Source: Sordaria brevicollis (taxonomy: Eukaryota; Ascomycota; Sordariomycetes; Sordariales; Sordariaceae). From it: DNA of 64,000 bases. Where the stretch lies: positions 2,232,001 to 2,296,000 of the forward strand of contig JAUTDP010000003.1 of assembly GCA_033439795.1 (NCBI GenBank), given 5' to 3'. The notes below the pieces were generated by a model that did not search any database, was not told the origin of the DNA, and worked only from the letters and a program-made list of their open reading frames with translations. The position numbers were made by a program, and so were the translations under genes. The first letter of the stretch is position 1. Every line of letters begins with the position of its first letter. Positions 1-10,876 of this stretch are shown piece by piece.

Positions 1-1012
1 CTCCTACTCCAGAGTGGAGTGTCCATGAGCATCTTCAGTTCATGGCAGACAATGGTGAGTTGCAAAGCGGAGAGGGTAGAAGTTATGGCACGGACTAATG
101 GCTCTCAGACATCTCCCGTGGCATTATTTCCATGTCAGCCCCCGGTGCCACGGTCTTCTACGGAAATGAAGCATATACCGTCGGTCTAGCTCGTCTTCTG
201 AACGAGTGGCTCGCTGAGCTCAAGAGAAGCTTCCCCGATCGGTTCGACTTCTATGCCGTCATGCCTCTTCCCTACAACACTGCTGCCCTCAAAGAAGCCC
301 AGTATGCTCTCTCGTCACTGGGTGCCCTCGGCCTTGGACTGCTCACCAATCACGAGGGCTTCTACCTCGGTAACGCTGCTCTGTCACCTTTCTTCGAGGC
401 ACTTAACAACACTGTTCCTGGCGGTCCACATGTCTGTATCGTTCATCCCACTGACCCGTTGATGCGGGTTGACAATGGCTCTTCCATCATCGTGGCAAAC
501 CCAACCACATATCCCACGGGCTTCGTCGAGTTCTACTTTGAGACGGCTCGGGCTCTCATGGATCTCGTCCTCAGTCAGACCCTGATCAAGTACACGAATA
601 TCAGGTGGTCCATTGCTCATGTTGGCGGGGCGTTCCCAGCCATTGAGGACCGGTTCGTGAAAAAGAACCCGGCCTTGGAGAAGCTTGCCAAGCAGGCTTT
701 GAACTCCAGAGTCTGGTATGACAGCGCGGGCCCTACCTACTTTGCTCAGGTCAAAGGGTTGCTGGGCTATGGTGTCCCTACTTCACAGTTGGTTTTTGGA
801 AGTGTGAGTCTTTAAGTGCAGATGAATTGGGTTTTCAGACAAATGCTAACTGATCGATCGGTCAGGACTTTCCATATTCCCAATTCCCCTATGATCTCTC
901 TGCAAAGGCTATCGTCGACGCTGATTTCCTGACCCAAGCGGAGAGGACCGCGCTGTTTGAGACCAATGTGGAGGATATGTTTGGGATGCATTTCCATGAT
1001 CGCAAGCACTGA
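1..1012 (+). CDS. Amidohydrolase 2 / ACMSD-type (de)carboxylase, 3' part
   Basis: The 5' end lies outside the window. Visible exons are 1-54, 109-803 and 866-1012, with introns GTGAGT...ACTAAT...CAG (55-108) and GTGAGT...GCTAAC...CAG (804-865). The spliced frame is continuous and ends ...HFHDRKH. It matches metal-dependent amidohydrolases of the ACMSD / 6-methylsalicylate decarboxylase group. I see the TPEWSVHEHLQFM helix, the SMSAPG strand, the ligand-bearing CIVHPTDP and IAHVGGAFP histidines, and the terminal FGSDFPY aspartate. The N-terminal HxH ligands are upstream of the window. Family knowledge suggests non-oxidative decarboxylation or hydrolysis of an aromatic acid in the cytosol; the substrate cannot be read here. 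No polyketide synthase is visible beside it on this side. The family call is firm; the specific reaction is inference. Confidence 0.88.
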
Positions 1013-1216
1013 GAATTGTCACTTTGAGAGGGCCGGCATCTATTCTGCTTTACAGAAAGACACCATTGTCCAATACCTACAACTTCATTGCTACCCTGAA
1101 GCTTCTGTCCATCACGTTTCCCCGCCTTGCTACCTTCCTCCATTTACTCTCCATCCCTTCGTTGTTGTTCCGTACCAATTTGCTCCGCCACAAACTTCCG
1201 CCTGCATCACCTTTCT

Positions 1217-1633
1217 TTATCTCTTATCTTCATCCTGGAAAGGGGATGACTGAGCAATCTCTCGTATACCCGGCGCATCAGTGATGTCCAAGTAATTTGG
1301 TCTTGCTCTACGAGGCGCGCTACTGAACCGGTAGTTGGCTGCATTGCTCAGATCTTCCGGGTAGATGGGAATGTTGATGTCTTCTACGCCGGAGATGTCA
1401 GAGAGCAGTACACGGGCTCTATCTCGTGTCTGAGATGACGTTCTCGGGTCTGGTTCGGAAAGTGGCCGGTTGAGATTGTTATTCGTAGGCCGATAGCCTG
1501 ACTCTAGGTCAAACTGAGATCTTATGGCAGCCACTCGGCTAGGCATAATCGGAGGATCCAAACTCGGGTCTAACATTACATCCGTAAAAGACCTTCTCCA
1601 ACCGCCGTTGCCGTATCGACGCCCATCCTCCAT
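1217..1633 (-). CDS. Doubtful 138-codon open frame
   Basis: This frame begins with ATG exactly one base after the TAG stop of the minus-strand gene at 1634-2186 (TAG-ATG adjacency). It encodes a polar, Arg/Ser/Pro-rich, probably disordered protein (MEDGRRYGNGGW...). Either it is the 3' UTR of that gene, or it is reached by an alternative splice that removes the TAG. I looked for a strong donor upstream of the TAG with a usable branch site and found none. No family is recognised. Its 3' end lies about 200 bp from the convergent amidohydrolase stop. Confidence 0.22.
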   Translation of the reverse strand: MEDGRRYGNGGWRRSFTDVMLDPSLDPPIMPSRVAAIRSQFDLESGYRPTNNNLNRPLSEPDPRTSSQTRDRARVLLSDISGVEDINIPIYPEDLSNAANYRFSSAPRRARPNYLDITDAPGIREIAQSSPFQDEDKR

Positions 1634-2186
1634 CTAGAGATCAATGGTTCTGAGACGGCTCGACACATGGTTGGGACGCCGGAGGACAGCTTGCAGCTCT
1701 CTCTCCAGCTTGTTCTTGCTCCAGACTCGCTCGGCTTGGGATTCGCTGGAAAATGTCAGCACAAGAGGAAAGGGGCATCCGACGGGCAACTTACCTGCAG
1801 AGAATGGCTCTGAAATATCCAACGTATTCGGCAAACTCGTGCACAGTCATCTTGACATCCCAGAGCACGCCCGTGAGCTTGTCCTTCTCCTCTTCCGAGC
1901 ACGGTTTCTTATCGCCAAAATACCCAAGATCACGGAGGGCTTTGTCAAGCCGGGCGAGCTCGAACATGCCATACGCCAGCACGACCAGCACGTGATGTAC
2001 TTCTACCATCTCGCGTCTCTCCTTCGGTACGTTCTGGAGATCGTTCATTGTCTTCTCGAATTTCCTGAGAACTTTCGGGATGTCCTCGACGAGGACTGAG
2101 AGGTTCGACGGCACCTCTAGCATTAGAACTGGAACTAGACCACTACATGTCGTCATCAGGCCGGTGAGTGCTTCCTGGAATTCCAT
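1634..2186 (-). CDS. Hypothetical helical protein, two exons
   Basis: Exon 1 is 2186-1795 and exon 2 is 1745-1634, split by a 49-nt intron (GTAAGT donor, GCTGAC branch, CCAG acceptor). The spliced product is 167 aa. It is Leu/Glu/Lys-rich and predicted helical: residues 1-45 form an amphipathic start (MEFQEALTGLMTT...), then come charged helices (KVLRKFEKTMNDLQNV, KERREMVEVHHVL) and an Arg-rich tail ending RLRTIDL. There is no signal peptide or clear membrane span. No family is recognised. It converges on the amidohydrolase gene. The textbook intron is the main support for it being real. Confidence 0.55.
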
Positions 2187-4297
2187 TTTCTCCTCCCCTT
2201 TTTGGTTCTCTAAGGCGCCCGTGGTTTTTCTGTCGCTCGTTCAAGTCGTTCGAGTTGGTTGAGCTGTTCAAGTTTGAACCACTCTTTGAGTCTCTTATGG
2301 CGAGCTAGGCCCGGTATTTGAGCAAGTGAGTGGGCCATTTTTGAGTTCAGATTCACTGGTGTGGAATCACTGTTGGTGAATGGACTGTGGTCCCCGGAGA
2401 CCCTTCCAGTGTCATCCGGGTTGTTTTGATGCTCAGTGAAGGGAGTGTCACGAACTGAGCTGGCGACTTTCCATGGTGGTTGAATACCCCAGGTTCAACG
2501 GCGGCGTGCAAGCGCGTGCACCAACGGACTGTCTATCAGATCAGATCAAAATTCCTGGGTCCTATTGTCTTGTCGTTAGGGTGTTACAGGTGCTGGTCCG
2601 TACGTCTGTGAAGTGTTTGCAGGGTATCGATCTTGTCCCACCGTGCCATGGACAATAGGATTGAGAAGGGGGATACCTGCTTCATCCAAAATATTGCGAT
2701 GAGTGTGGATGGGATGGATTTATTGGGTACCATGATACTGTCGACAGACAGCAAGTCAGATGACATGATCTATGGCTTGCTGGCTTTAAACACTTGCACG
2801 CTCCCTGCTTTTGGTCAGTTCTAGTTTCCTGCTCCATTGGGTCATTCTTGCCCCCTTCACCATCTGCCGTCCACGATGCGATCCGAAGAGACCTAGTGGT
2901 CTGTATGGGAAGCGCAACAGCAGTTTTTGTTGCCTATGACTGTTTTGATACACACCAGGAAAGCAGTGAAGTCACAGATCACGCTCTCAAGGCAGTCGTC
3001 CAAGTTGTCGGAGCATGCGGTTTTCCGCACGCGTCGCAGTTCTGGTAATGCAGGATGGGCACGTTTCGTGATCATGCTGGTTGATACTGCATGTGGCTGC
3101 AAAAGATTTCTTAAAATATTCCACCGAGCTACTGTTATGCATGTCGCCATGTGGGTTGGGTTTGTTTCTTCTTATTTTCATGTCCGCCACTTGCATGGAA
3201 TTTCCAACGAGCCACAGTTTATGCATCTCGCCATGTGGGTTAGATTTCTTTTTTTTCTCATGTCTTCCACGATCATGGTTCTCGCGAAAACATCTCCAGG
3301 CATGGGTGATGAACAAAAATGAGCACCGCATCAGATTCCCTAATCCTATCCCTCATCCATTGCTCATTGACCTTTCCGACATGACTTTGTTCCGCTGTTC
3401 TGTGGGATGTACAGCAAAATGGAAACCGTGTGCTGAGGGCAAGTGGCATGTGCATATACATCTTTATGTTCGACCCTTGATTATAGTGAACTTTACCTCA
3501 GCATGTCATTTATTCGAATTTTATCTCAGGTCGGGCCTCTCTTCTACTTCTATTTATTCCCATGGTATTTCTTTTCCATGTCCAAGTTCCTTTCTCTTTC
3601 TTTCCTCGAAGCATGGGACAATTTTTCCTCATACAACATACACACATTTTCATCAAGTCCGACTTAAGCCAAACCCAATCAAATCAGCCGCTGCATCTTG
3701 GTAGGCAAGTATCCATCCTCGAGTTCGCCTTGTCTGGAAAACAAACAGCCCAACTCTGAGCCTTAGACCCAGAACATTGTACGCCTCTCAGTCAGAGGCC
3801 CACGAAACACCCCAGATTACCATTGTTGGGCCTCCCGCGGGGGTTAGTTGGCAAGACTACAACCAATCAATCCGAGCTCTCGAAAAACAGGACGATCCTA
3901 TCTTGTTGGTCTGCAGTTAGAGCAGCGAATGATTGGTACTATACCAGCCGGCATCTCTTATATCTTTACGAGTCAACAACTGTGCGCCTCCAACACAGGA
4001 TCCAACTGAACTATCATCATCAGACCCTCGGGTCAACACAGAGGTTTTTGGTACCAATATCCAGCGAGCTGAGTCTTTCAGTGTCAACATATATTCGTCA
4101 TTCCCCTGATTGTTTACCAGATCTAACTCGATCTCACACAGAAAACACAAAAGTCGGCGCATACCCACGAACCGGCAACTGGGCACTGAAAAGAGACTTA
4201 CAGCCGGACTAACATCCTCGAAGAACAACACCTCTTCCATATATATCCATTTTCTTCTTGTAGCAATCATCTGTCCGACTCACCACAACACATCAAG
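2187..4297. other. Intergenic, no gene seen
   Basis: Open frames here (for example at 3081-3704) are Ser/Phe/His-rich, lack splice logic and overlap a tandem duplication at 3121-3282, so I do not call them genes. The last part, about 3700-4297, is probably promoter and 5' UTR of the CCCH protein gene. Confidence 0.5.
3121..3282. repeat. Tandem duplication, period about 83 bp
   Basis: Copy 1 (3121-3200) and copy 2 (3204-3282) share CCAnCGAGCnAC, TTATGCATnTCGCCATGTGGGTT and a pyrimidine-rich stretch ending in TCATGTCnnCCAC. Differences are a mixture of transitions and a T-run expansion. The repeat is shorter than the size RIP is known to need. Confidence 0.75.
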
Positions 4298-6066
4298 ATG
4301 CCAAGTACTTGGAGGTACCCCTGTGGATGGCTCGTCAACGGCAATCAGTGCCAGCGAGGCATGAGCTGTTCAAATGATCATCGTCCTTCTTTTATAGACG
4401 AATGGAAGAGGACGATGAACCGGAGAGGGCCGTGCAAGAATGGCGAGATGTGTGAACAGCTTACGTCGGGCAACTGCATCTACTACCATCCTCCAGAGCA
4501 TACCCGGCGCGATCAACTGTACATTGAGAGGACCAGCCACCGGGAAGAGAAGATGCGGAAAGGTCTCAAGTTCCACCGTTGGATTGAAGTGCCCAAAGCG
4601 GGCCTGGGAACAAATGCGCCGGTCGAGATCCAAGGAGTGCGTGCCCTGTCGAGCTTCAACAAGATTGCGGATAACGAAATAGCGGTACCAGGTATGTGCT
4701 GATGCAGTTTGTCATGGACATGATGGCTTTGAAGCAAAGGGGGAACCTGGTTGGGAATATAAAGGGATATCTTTGCTAACGTCGTTGTGCGTCTGCTCCA
4801 GGTGTTCCACCGCGATTGCGTCCCTTGACAAACCAGCTTACGCTATTGCCGGACCACAACAACAAATCTCTCGAGCGGAATTACCCAACGTTCACCTACC
4901 CCTTTGAACCCCTTATACGATCTATTCAAGCTGTCAACCCCGACTTTGATTGGACGCAAACGGATATCGTCACCAATGCCAGCAACCTCCGGAAGATGTT
5001 CATCCTCTTCAGCAACCAGCAAATGGAAAACGAGCGTTTTGACCTCACATGGAAGAACGGTGTACTCTTTTTGTCAAAATGGACGAAGGATCCCCATCTC
5101 AATTCTAGTGTGGGGCACGGCAGTGGGTTCGAGAAGGCCACTTGCATCCATGAAGACGACGAAGACGAGCTGCTCAAGAGTAGCGCAAGCCATCATCGGG
5201 TGATTGAGTATCGTTTTGGTGGACTGCGGCTGGTCGTTCAGTCAGAGGTTGATGCATACCACTGCGACTGCCACTGCCCAGGCGCGACAACAAGCGACGT
5301 TGACCACACGCTACCGGAAACCATGTCAGCAATGACCATCCACGACGTGCAGCCAGGAGATCACGACGACGGGGCCAACAAACAACGACGCAGCAGCAGC
5401 GGCGCAGACTCTGGCATCTCTTGGAGTCCAAGAAGCAGCAACTTCTCCCTTGCCTCCACAGTCTTCACCGACACCTCTCTCGCGAGCGGGACCCAACCCA
5501 ACATGAAGTTGACGAAGGCAACAACAACCCTTTCATCATCCTCACCACCTCCTTCCCCCTTTTCCCGTCCATCCACCGCGGATAAACCTCCCTCCCCAAA
5601 TAATCCCTCATCAACAACCTCCCTCCCACCCTTCTCCCCCGACATCATCTCCTCCCCAACCCTCCACATCCTCCCCCTCGGCCGTCCCATCCCCCACCCT
5701 TGCCTAGTAGAAGTTAAAACCCACAAAGTCCGCAACAAACCCCTCTTCAACGCCGAAGCCCAGCTGTTTTTTTGTCAGGTCAGCAAGCTGTTCGTTGCGA
5801 AAAATAACGCGGGGGTGTTTGATGTTAAACACCAGGGTCCTTTGAGGGATATGACGGAGGAGATCAAGAACTGGGTGGAAGATAGGGGGAATCAGAGGAC
5901 GTTGCGGAAGGTGGTGATGTTTTTGCGGGAGTTGAGGGAGATTGCGAGGGATCATGCTGATGGTGGTGGTGGTGGTGGGGAGGATGAGGAGAATGAGGAG
6001 AAGGGGAAGGAGAAGGAGAAGGGGGAGAGGGAGGGGGAGGGGGTTGACGGTTTTGATGAAGAGTGA
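4298..6066 (+). CDS. Two-finger CCCH-type fungal protein
   Basis: Exons are 4298-4691 and 4802-6066. The intron is GTATGT...TTTGCTAAC...CCAG (110 nt), giving 552 aa. The start ATG sits in a good context (CAAGATGCC). Two CCCH zinc fingers open the protein: C9-x8-C18-x5-C24-x3-H28 and C46-x5-C52-x7-C60-x3-H64. The middle (NYPTFTYPFEPLIRSI, VNPDFDWTQTDIVTNASNLRKM, HHRVIEYRFGGLRLVVQSEVDAY) matches a fungal-specific family. Members are often mislabelled geranylgeranyl pyrophosphate synthetase, but no prenyltransferase DDxxD motif is present. Residues from about 165 are Ser/Pro-rich linker. A conserved C-terminal block (PCLVEVKTHK..., QLFFCQVSKLFVAKN) follows, then a Gly/Glu/Lys-rich tail. The fingers imply RNA or protein binding; the real function is unknown. 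Confidence 0.85.
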
Positions 6067-6710
6067 TGGGACTGGGGAGGAGGGGGGGTTAAGATTTCTG
6101 TTTATGTGAGGAAGGAAGGGGATGGGGAGGGTGGGGAGGGAGCGGGGGAGGGAGGGGGAGGGGAATGTGTACCGGGGGATTGGATGCCTGGTTGTGGGAA
6201 GAAAGAGGAGGGGGGTGAGGTTGTGTGAGGGGAGGAGGTGGTGGGAGTGGAGGAAACGGTAGCTGGGGATGTGGACTGGAGGGAACAAAGATCAGCCTCG
6301 AGGCAAGGAACGTAAGCTTGCAAAGGGAATATAGCAATCTGGTCACCGAGGTCAGCGATCTGAGTAGGATGTTGTTGGAAGGTCCTGCCATTCACCGGCA
6401 TGCCCTTCCAGAGGGTTTTTAGCCTGGCCCTGGCTCCGTTTCTCCTCTTTCCCTAACCTAAGGAATTACAACCACCTTTTTCCTGTCGCCGTTCTGCCTT
6501 CAACAGATGTCATCACTGCCGGATCCAATCGATGGAGCGTGGAAGGTGTTTGGGGTTGAGAGGCAAGGAGGTTTGAGTACGACACATGGAGGATTGGTTT
6601 GCATGGGATAGGCAACGGGTGGCATTTTGTGGGATTTTGAAGTGTTCTGGTATAAACGATTTTGGAAGGAACGAACACGTCGTTGCATTTTTGCATACTT
6701 GATAGCGGAA

Positions 6711-6770
6711 ACGATAGCATACGATAGCATACGATGGCATACGATGGCATACGACAGCATATGATAGCAA
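6711..6770. repeat. Six-unit 10-bp tandem array
   Basis: There are six exact-period 10-mers. Units 1-2 are ACGATAGCAT, units 3-4 ACGATGGCAT, unit 5 ACGACAGCAT and unit 6 ATGATAGCAA. Variation is confined to transitions plus the last base. It lies about 650 bp downstream of the CCCH gene. Confidence 0.9.
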
Positions 6771-7591
6771 ACACGGTAAATATACGATGATATACACGGA
6801 AAAGCATCTCGACCTTTCATGGCGACGGTGACTTCAAACTAGAGCGTTAAGAGGGTCAATAAGCGCTTGACGGAGGCTGAATGGCGACAAGAGAAACTTG
6901 GTGTAGAGGTGTATGGTGGAAGTCAATCAAAAAAAAGACGGACGGAAAACTGGGCGGTCTAAATACCCTGATTTAGCGTGCAAGTAAACGAGCAAGACCA
7001 GTAAAGGTGCGCCCCAAGACAGACTGGTCAAGAAGGTTTATAACCCCCAGCTGGTGCTTTCCAAAATGTAATCCAGTATGGCGCAGCGGCATAAGCGGGT
7101 GGAGGTCGGTGGTCAAATGGACGCCAATATTAAGGTACTCTGTAAGTGGGTAATGCTGTAAATCAATGTGTGCGTGGCGGGCTTCAGTCCCGTGGGGGTC
7201 ACTAGTGAACCACACCTCTTTTGGGGGGGTTTCTTTCATCATTATTTTTTGTTGCTAGAGTGAGGCGGGATCAAACTGATGGGAATTTATTAAAGTGCTG
7301 GAAGGCTGGGATGTAGTTGAAGGGATGTTGTTGGTGTGTTGCGAGGAAGTTGAAACAAGATTGAGTATGCCGGGGCATCACCGGCTCAGGCCCGGCGTGG
7401 TTCGGGATAGGTGGGTCCCCACCCGGCATTGTGGGTCTAATCCCAGGGGCAGCCGGATATGTGGAGACACTCCGGACCCCCCCTCGGATCATGACGGCAA
7501 CGTCTCCGATGTTCCGTGCTGCATCGAGCGCACACGTGGTAATGTACGATCCGTCTCTTTTCCAATTTCGATGGGCTTCCGGCCACGGTTG

Positions 7592-7713
7592 ATGCGGCCG
7601 GCGGTGGCTCTGGCGTGCACGTTGTCAATAGGTATAATAGGCATGGTGGCCCGGTCTCCTCAACGGGCCCGAGGCGATGCCCATGCGCATGCGCAGCATT
7701 GCCAGTATGCGGC
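7592..7713 (+). repeat. Dispersed repeat relic, copy B
   Basis: The core GCGGCCnGCnGTGGCTCTGGCnTGCACnTTGTCA, a GGGCCCGnGGCGATGC block and the end CAGnATGCGGCCT recur in reverse orientation at 30090-30193. This copy has about 25 extra bases around GCCCATGCGCATGCGCAG. Translated, both copies include RPAVALACTL. The element type is unknown. Confidence 0.65.
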
Positions 7714-10066
7714 CTGTATGCTGACCTGTGTGTTGACCAACTTGGGACCCAACGGTGAGTTGTGATATTGTTTTTTGTTCAATATCGTGTTCGCTGCATC
7801 TCACTCGATTTGCATCTCTCATTTTCAGATTGTCAGAAAAAGTAGAATTGAAAGGGGTGGTGTGAAAGCCGGCAAAACCCTAACCCGCTGCGCACTGAAC
7901 GTATGGCCGTTCTTTCACCAACTTGCATGGCGGGGTAAATCAGCTCTCACCACAACCATCGTTCTTTCCTCAACACCAGACAAAGAGTTTTTCGCAGATG
8001 TGGTTGCCGCGCGGAGAGAAATTGCGACTCATCGTGTCAAGAACACTTCTAGTTGCGCTTTCCTTTTCTTGCGCAGAGTCCAGTTGCCTGCCAATCTCGC
8101 GACATTTCCAATCACACTCCAGCAAAGTTCCTCTGTTCACTTTTTTCCCCTCTGCTCTTCGTGATGCACCATCCGCGCAACGCGATCACACCATGTTTAC
8201 GACCTCTAGTTAGTAGTCGGCCCTCGACATTTCGATTCAAGATGCCTCAATTGCCTCCGAGTCTGTTTTGAGGTTAACGACGTCACCAATTTCGGAAGCC
8301 TCGTCAAAGGACGAATGACGGCCGAGCACGGTACAAACCTCACGTCAAAACGTCCATGTCCCACCTCAACAGCACTGATCACCGAACATCACCAACCGTC
8401 GCCAGATCACGGCCGCCAACCGCATATGTCGTGATGTCGTTGTATCCCGATTAAGATCATGGCTCCGTCCACCACCCAAGAAGAGATCATCAAGAGTGGC
8501 CTCTCGACTCGAGGCCTGCGGCGTGCAAGTCCCGATGCCGTGGTCGGGCCGCCATAACGGGCCTGCGGCGGAGCCCACCATGCTACCTACCTTTCTCGGT
8601 CACGAATCAACGTCCACGGTCCGCAAGGCTGTCTTTCCATCTTGACAGACCTTCACAAGAAACTTCTCCCAGTTTGCCTAATTCATTTCACTAAATTTTG
8701 CCTAGGCCGGATGATCGTCGCGTCCCGTCTCCCTCACGGCCTCCCCGGTTCTCGGCATCAACTGTTAGCCTGAGATGCCTCGCTCTAGGGCTCCGATATC
8801 CGGCCTCCGACAAACGTACAACAACCTATCGACGAGCAGCACCACCAAATAATGCCGAACACCTTACGAAATCATTTCGAGGTGTTACAATGCCTACCTG
8901 CAGTTCATGTTTGCTTGTCCACGGCCCAGCGGTCCGAATCACTTCCATGTTACAAGTCCTTCGAGGCACAGCAGCCGTCCCTCGCCGCAATCATCAGGCG
9001 ATACCCGCATGTCAATCATGGGCACAGATACCGGCCCCAAGCGCCCGAGACATTGGTCAAGTATTCGTTGGCCACCGTTGTTCTTGATTTTCTGGAGAGA
9101 GATAGAGAAGGATCACGACGTCCGGCAGGGCAGATAAGTGTATCTGAAACAGCCTTGGTCCTAGTGGATAAGCTCGCACACATGACGTTGTGGACGTTTG
9201 ATTGGGGGCGGGTCACTCACCGGGAAGATTGTGATGCCTCTCAAGGCCATGGCAATATGGAAGTCGTATCACAAAGGTGCTAACATCCGTCTGTCACTAT
9301 CCATACCTTGTTTATTTGAGGCCTTATCAAGTTTCACCAGGAGGCTTCTTTGCATAAATGCAAGAGGCACTGACGGGAATGTGCTGGAGATTATGCGCCC
9401 GGAGTTAGACAAAGCCTTGCCGGAGAAAAGGCAGTTCTTTCGGTCAGTCGTAACATCGCACCACCTCCTTTCTGCGGTACCCATCCCCGCTACGGTTGTC
9501 TCCTCGGCTACCGACTGGATGGGTGCATGTCTGAAGAGGCAGCAAGGTAGAGAAAGTCGAGTGACAGAAGGTCTGGGTATGTTCATATCCCAGCCTTTAG
9601 GTTCGTACTACCGAGCTGCTTCCGGTGCAGGGTTACACATCGGGTGATCTGGCACCGTTGACAGGCTGCCTATTGACTAATCTCTTCGGAATCCGACCAA
9701 CGAGAGGTGTCAAAGATATCTGACTGTGATACAGTCCAAAACTTTCACAGGGTTTTAGGGCCTGTTCATGGGACGATATCAAGACGGTGCAAGCGTACCG
9801 TCATGAGTTGCCATGCAAGCGATAGTAAGGTATGGTCGAACAACTGCTTGGCCGGCAGCGGTGATATCAACATTCATGTTTCATGTTTTCTGTGCCACTC
9901 ACTAGCTTGCTACTTCGCACCGGGTTGTAGTGCACTTCAAGGTGTACTTGCCACGGTACCTCGCTGTCAGGGAAAACCACCGGCTCAATACCCCTCTCTA
10001 CCTCGCACTCTGTTGTGTGTCTCCCTTATTTCCCCAAAACAGCTTCATGGATTCTGCCCAGTGCTG

Positions 10067-10876
10067 TTACACCAAGGACCCATCGCTTGCCGTGAAGTGA
10101 TGGACATAGCGCAGTTTTCCCTGAACAAGTCTAAACTCGTGGATGTCCAGCAATGTCCCGTCACTTCCACCCTTGCTAAACACACTCACAGCCCCCAAAG
10201 CTTCGTCAATCACATACCGCCTATCCGTATTCGCCATGCCATTCAAGCTCACAGGTTGACACTCCTCGGTGTAATACTCGCTTCCCTCCAGACGGGCGCA
10301 TGGTGTGCCCCAGGGTAGCTCGATATTTCCGTTGCCGCTCCACAGATCGAGGTACGAGTTGGCCACTGTTTGGAGAAGATTCCGGCTGTCCTGCTTTGCC
10401 GAAACAATTGCAGACCAATCTTCCGCGTCGACATATGCGAGCGTCTGGGTGGCATTGAACTGCGGCTCGGTTGCAGGACGTGAGATGACAACGTCTATGA
10501 TCTTGGCTTTGAGACCCCTGATGCCAGTGTCGTTGAAGCTGATTTGTGTGCCGATGATGTACGGGTTCTTGGGATCCGTAACGATCAGCTGTGTGTACGT
10601 TTTGCACTCTTGCTGGTCGACGAAGGTGCGAGTATAGTCGACCTTGAGTGGGGTGGTCAAAAACGAGGTGTTGATGTCTCGCTGCTTGTAGTTCTCGCGG
10701 TACAGAGGTGAGTTCGAAACCAGCATCGGATCGACTTCACCATACGTCTGGGATTCGATGTAAATGTCGGTTTGCATCCGAAGAGCTGACCATTGACAGT
10801 TTACCACTGGACGCTGGGCAAATGAGGACTGTATGACGGCTAGGACGCCGAGGGCTCCGAAGGTGAGGCGTTTCAT
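10067..10876 (-). CDS. Secreted DUF8021-type protein
   Basis: This is a single exon of 269 aa. I start it at 10876 (MKRLTFGALGVLAVIQSSFAQ) rather than at the in-frame ATG 60 bases upstream, because this start gives a clean signal peptide with likely cleavage after SFA-Q. The body resembles fungal secreted DUF8021 proteins: TPLKVDYTRTFVDQQECKTY, LIVTDPKNPYIIGTQI, the EDWSAI segment, YLDLW, PWGTPCARLEGSEYY, then RRYVIDEALGAVSVF and the C-terminal HEFRLVQGKLRYVHHF strand. Four Cys remain in the mature chain and could form disulphides. There are several N-x-S/T sites. It is predicted extracellular; the biochemical role of the family is not established. It is an isolated gene with large spaces on both sides. 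Confidence 0.8.
   Translation of the reverse strand: MKRLTFGALGVLAVIQSSFAQRPVVNCQWSALRMQTDIYIESQTYGEVDPMLVSNSPLYRENYKQRDINTSFLTTPLKVDYTRTFVDQQECKTYTQLIVTDPKNPYIIGTQISFNDTGIRGLKAKIIDVVISRPATEPQFNATQTLAYVDAEDWSAIVSAKQDSRNLLQTVANSYLDLWSGNGNIELPWGTPCARLEGSEYYTEECQPVSLNGMANTDRRYVIDEALGAVSVFSKGGSDGTLLDIHEFRLVQGKLRYVHHFTASDGSLV

Larger units (their letters stand above)
6067..10066. other. 4-kb intergenic region, no gene supported
   Basis: It starts with a strongly G-rich strand (6066-6250) after the CCCH gene stop. It contains a 10-bp array at 6711-6770 and a dispersed repeat relic at 7592-7713. Several 100-150-codon frames between 7.3 and 10 kb show no family similarity, no consistent splice sites and mixed composition, so I leave them out. 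The last stretch is the 3' flank of the DUF8021 gene on the minus strand. Confidence 0.5.

Noticed and set aside
3081..3704. 207-codon plus-strand open frame
   Set aside because: Runs across the tandem duplication, is rich in Phe/Ser/His from pyrimidine-rich DNA, and matches no family.
7075..7190. tRNA-like or SINE-like segment (TGGCGCAGCGG box A-like, CTTCAGTCCC box B-like)
   Set aside because: The two boxes are about 100 nt apart, the invariant A58 is not matched, and no cloverleaf can be folded.
9707..10318. 203-codon plus-strand frame
   Set aside because: Its second half is antisense to the well-supported secreted DUF8021-type gene; no family features.
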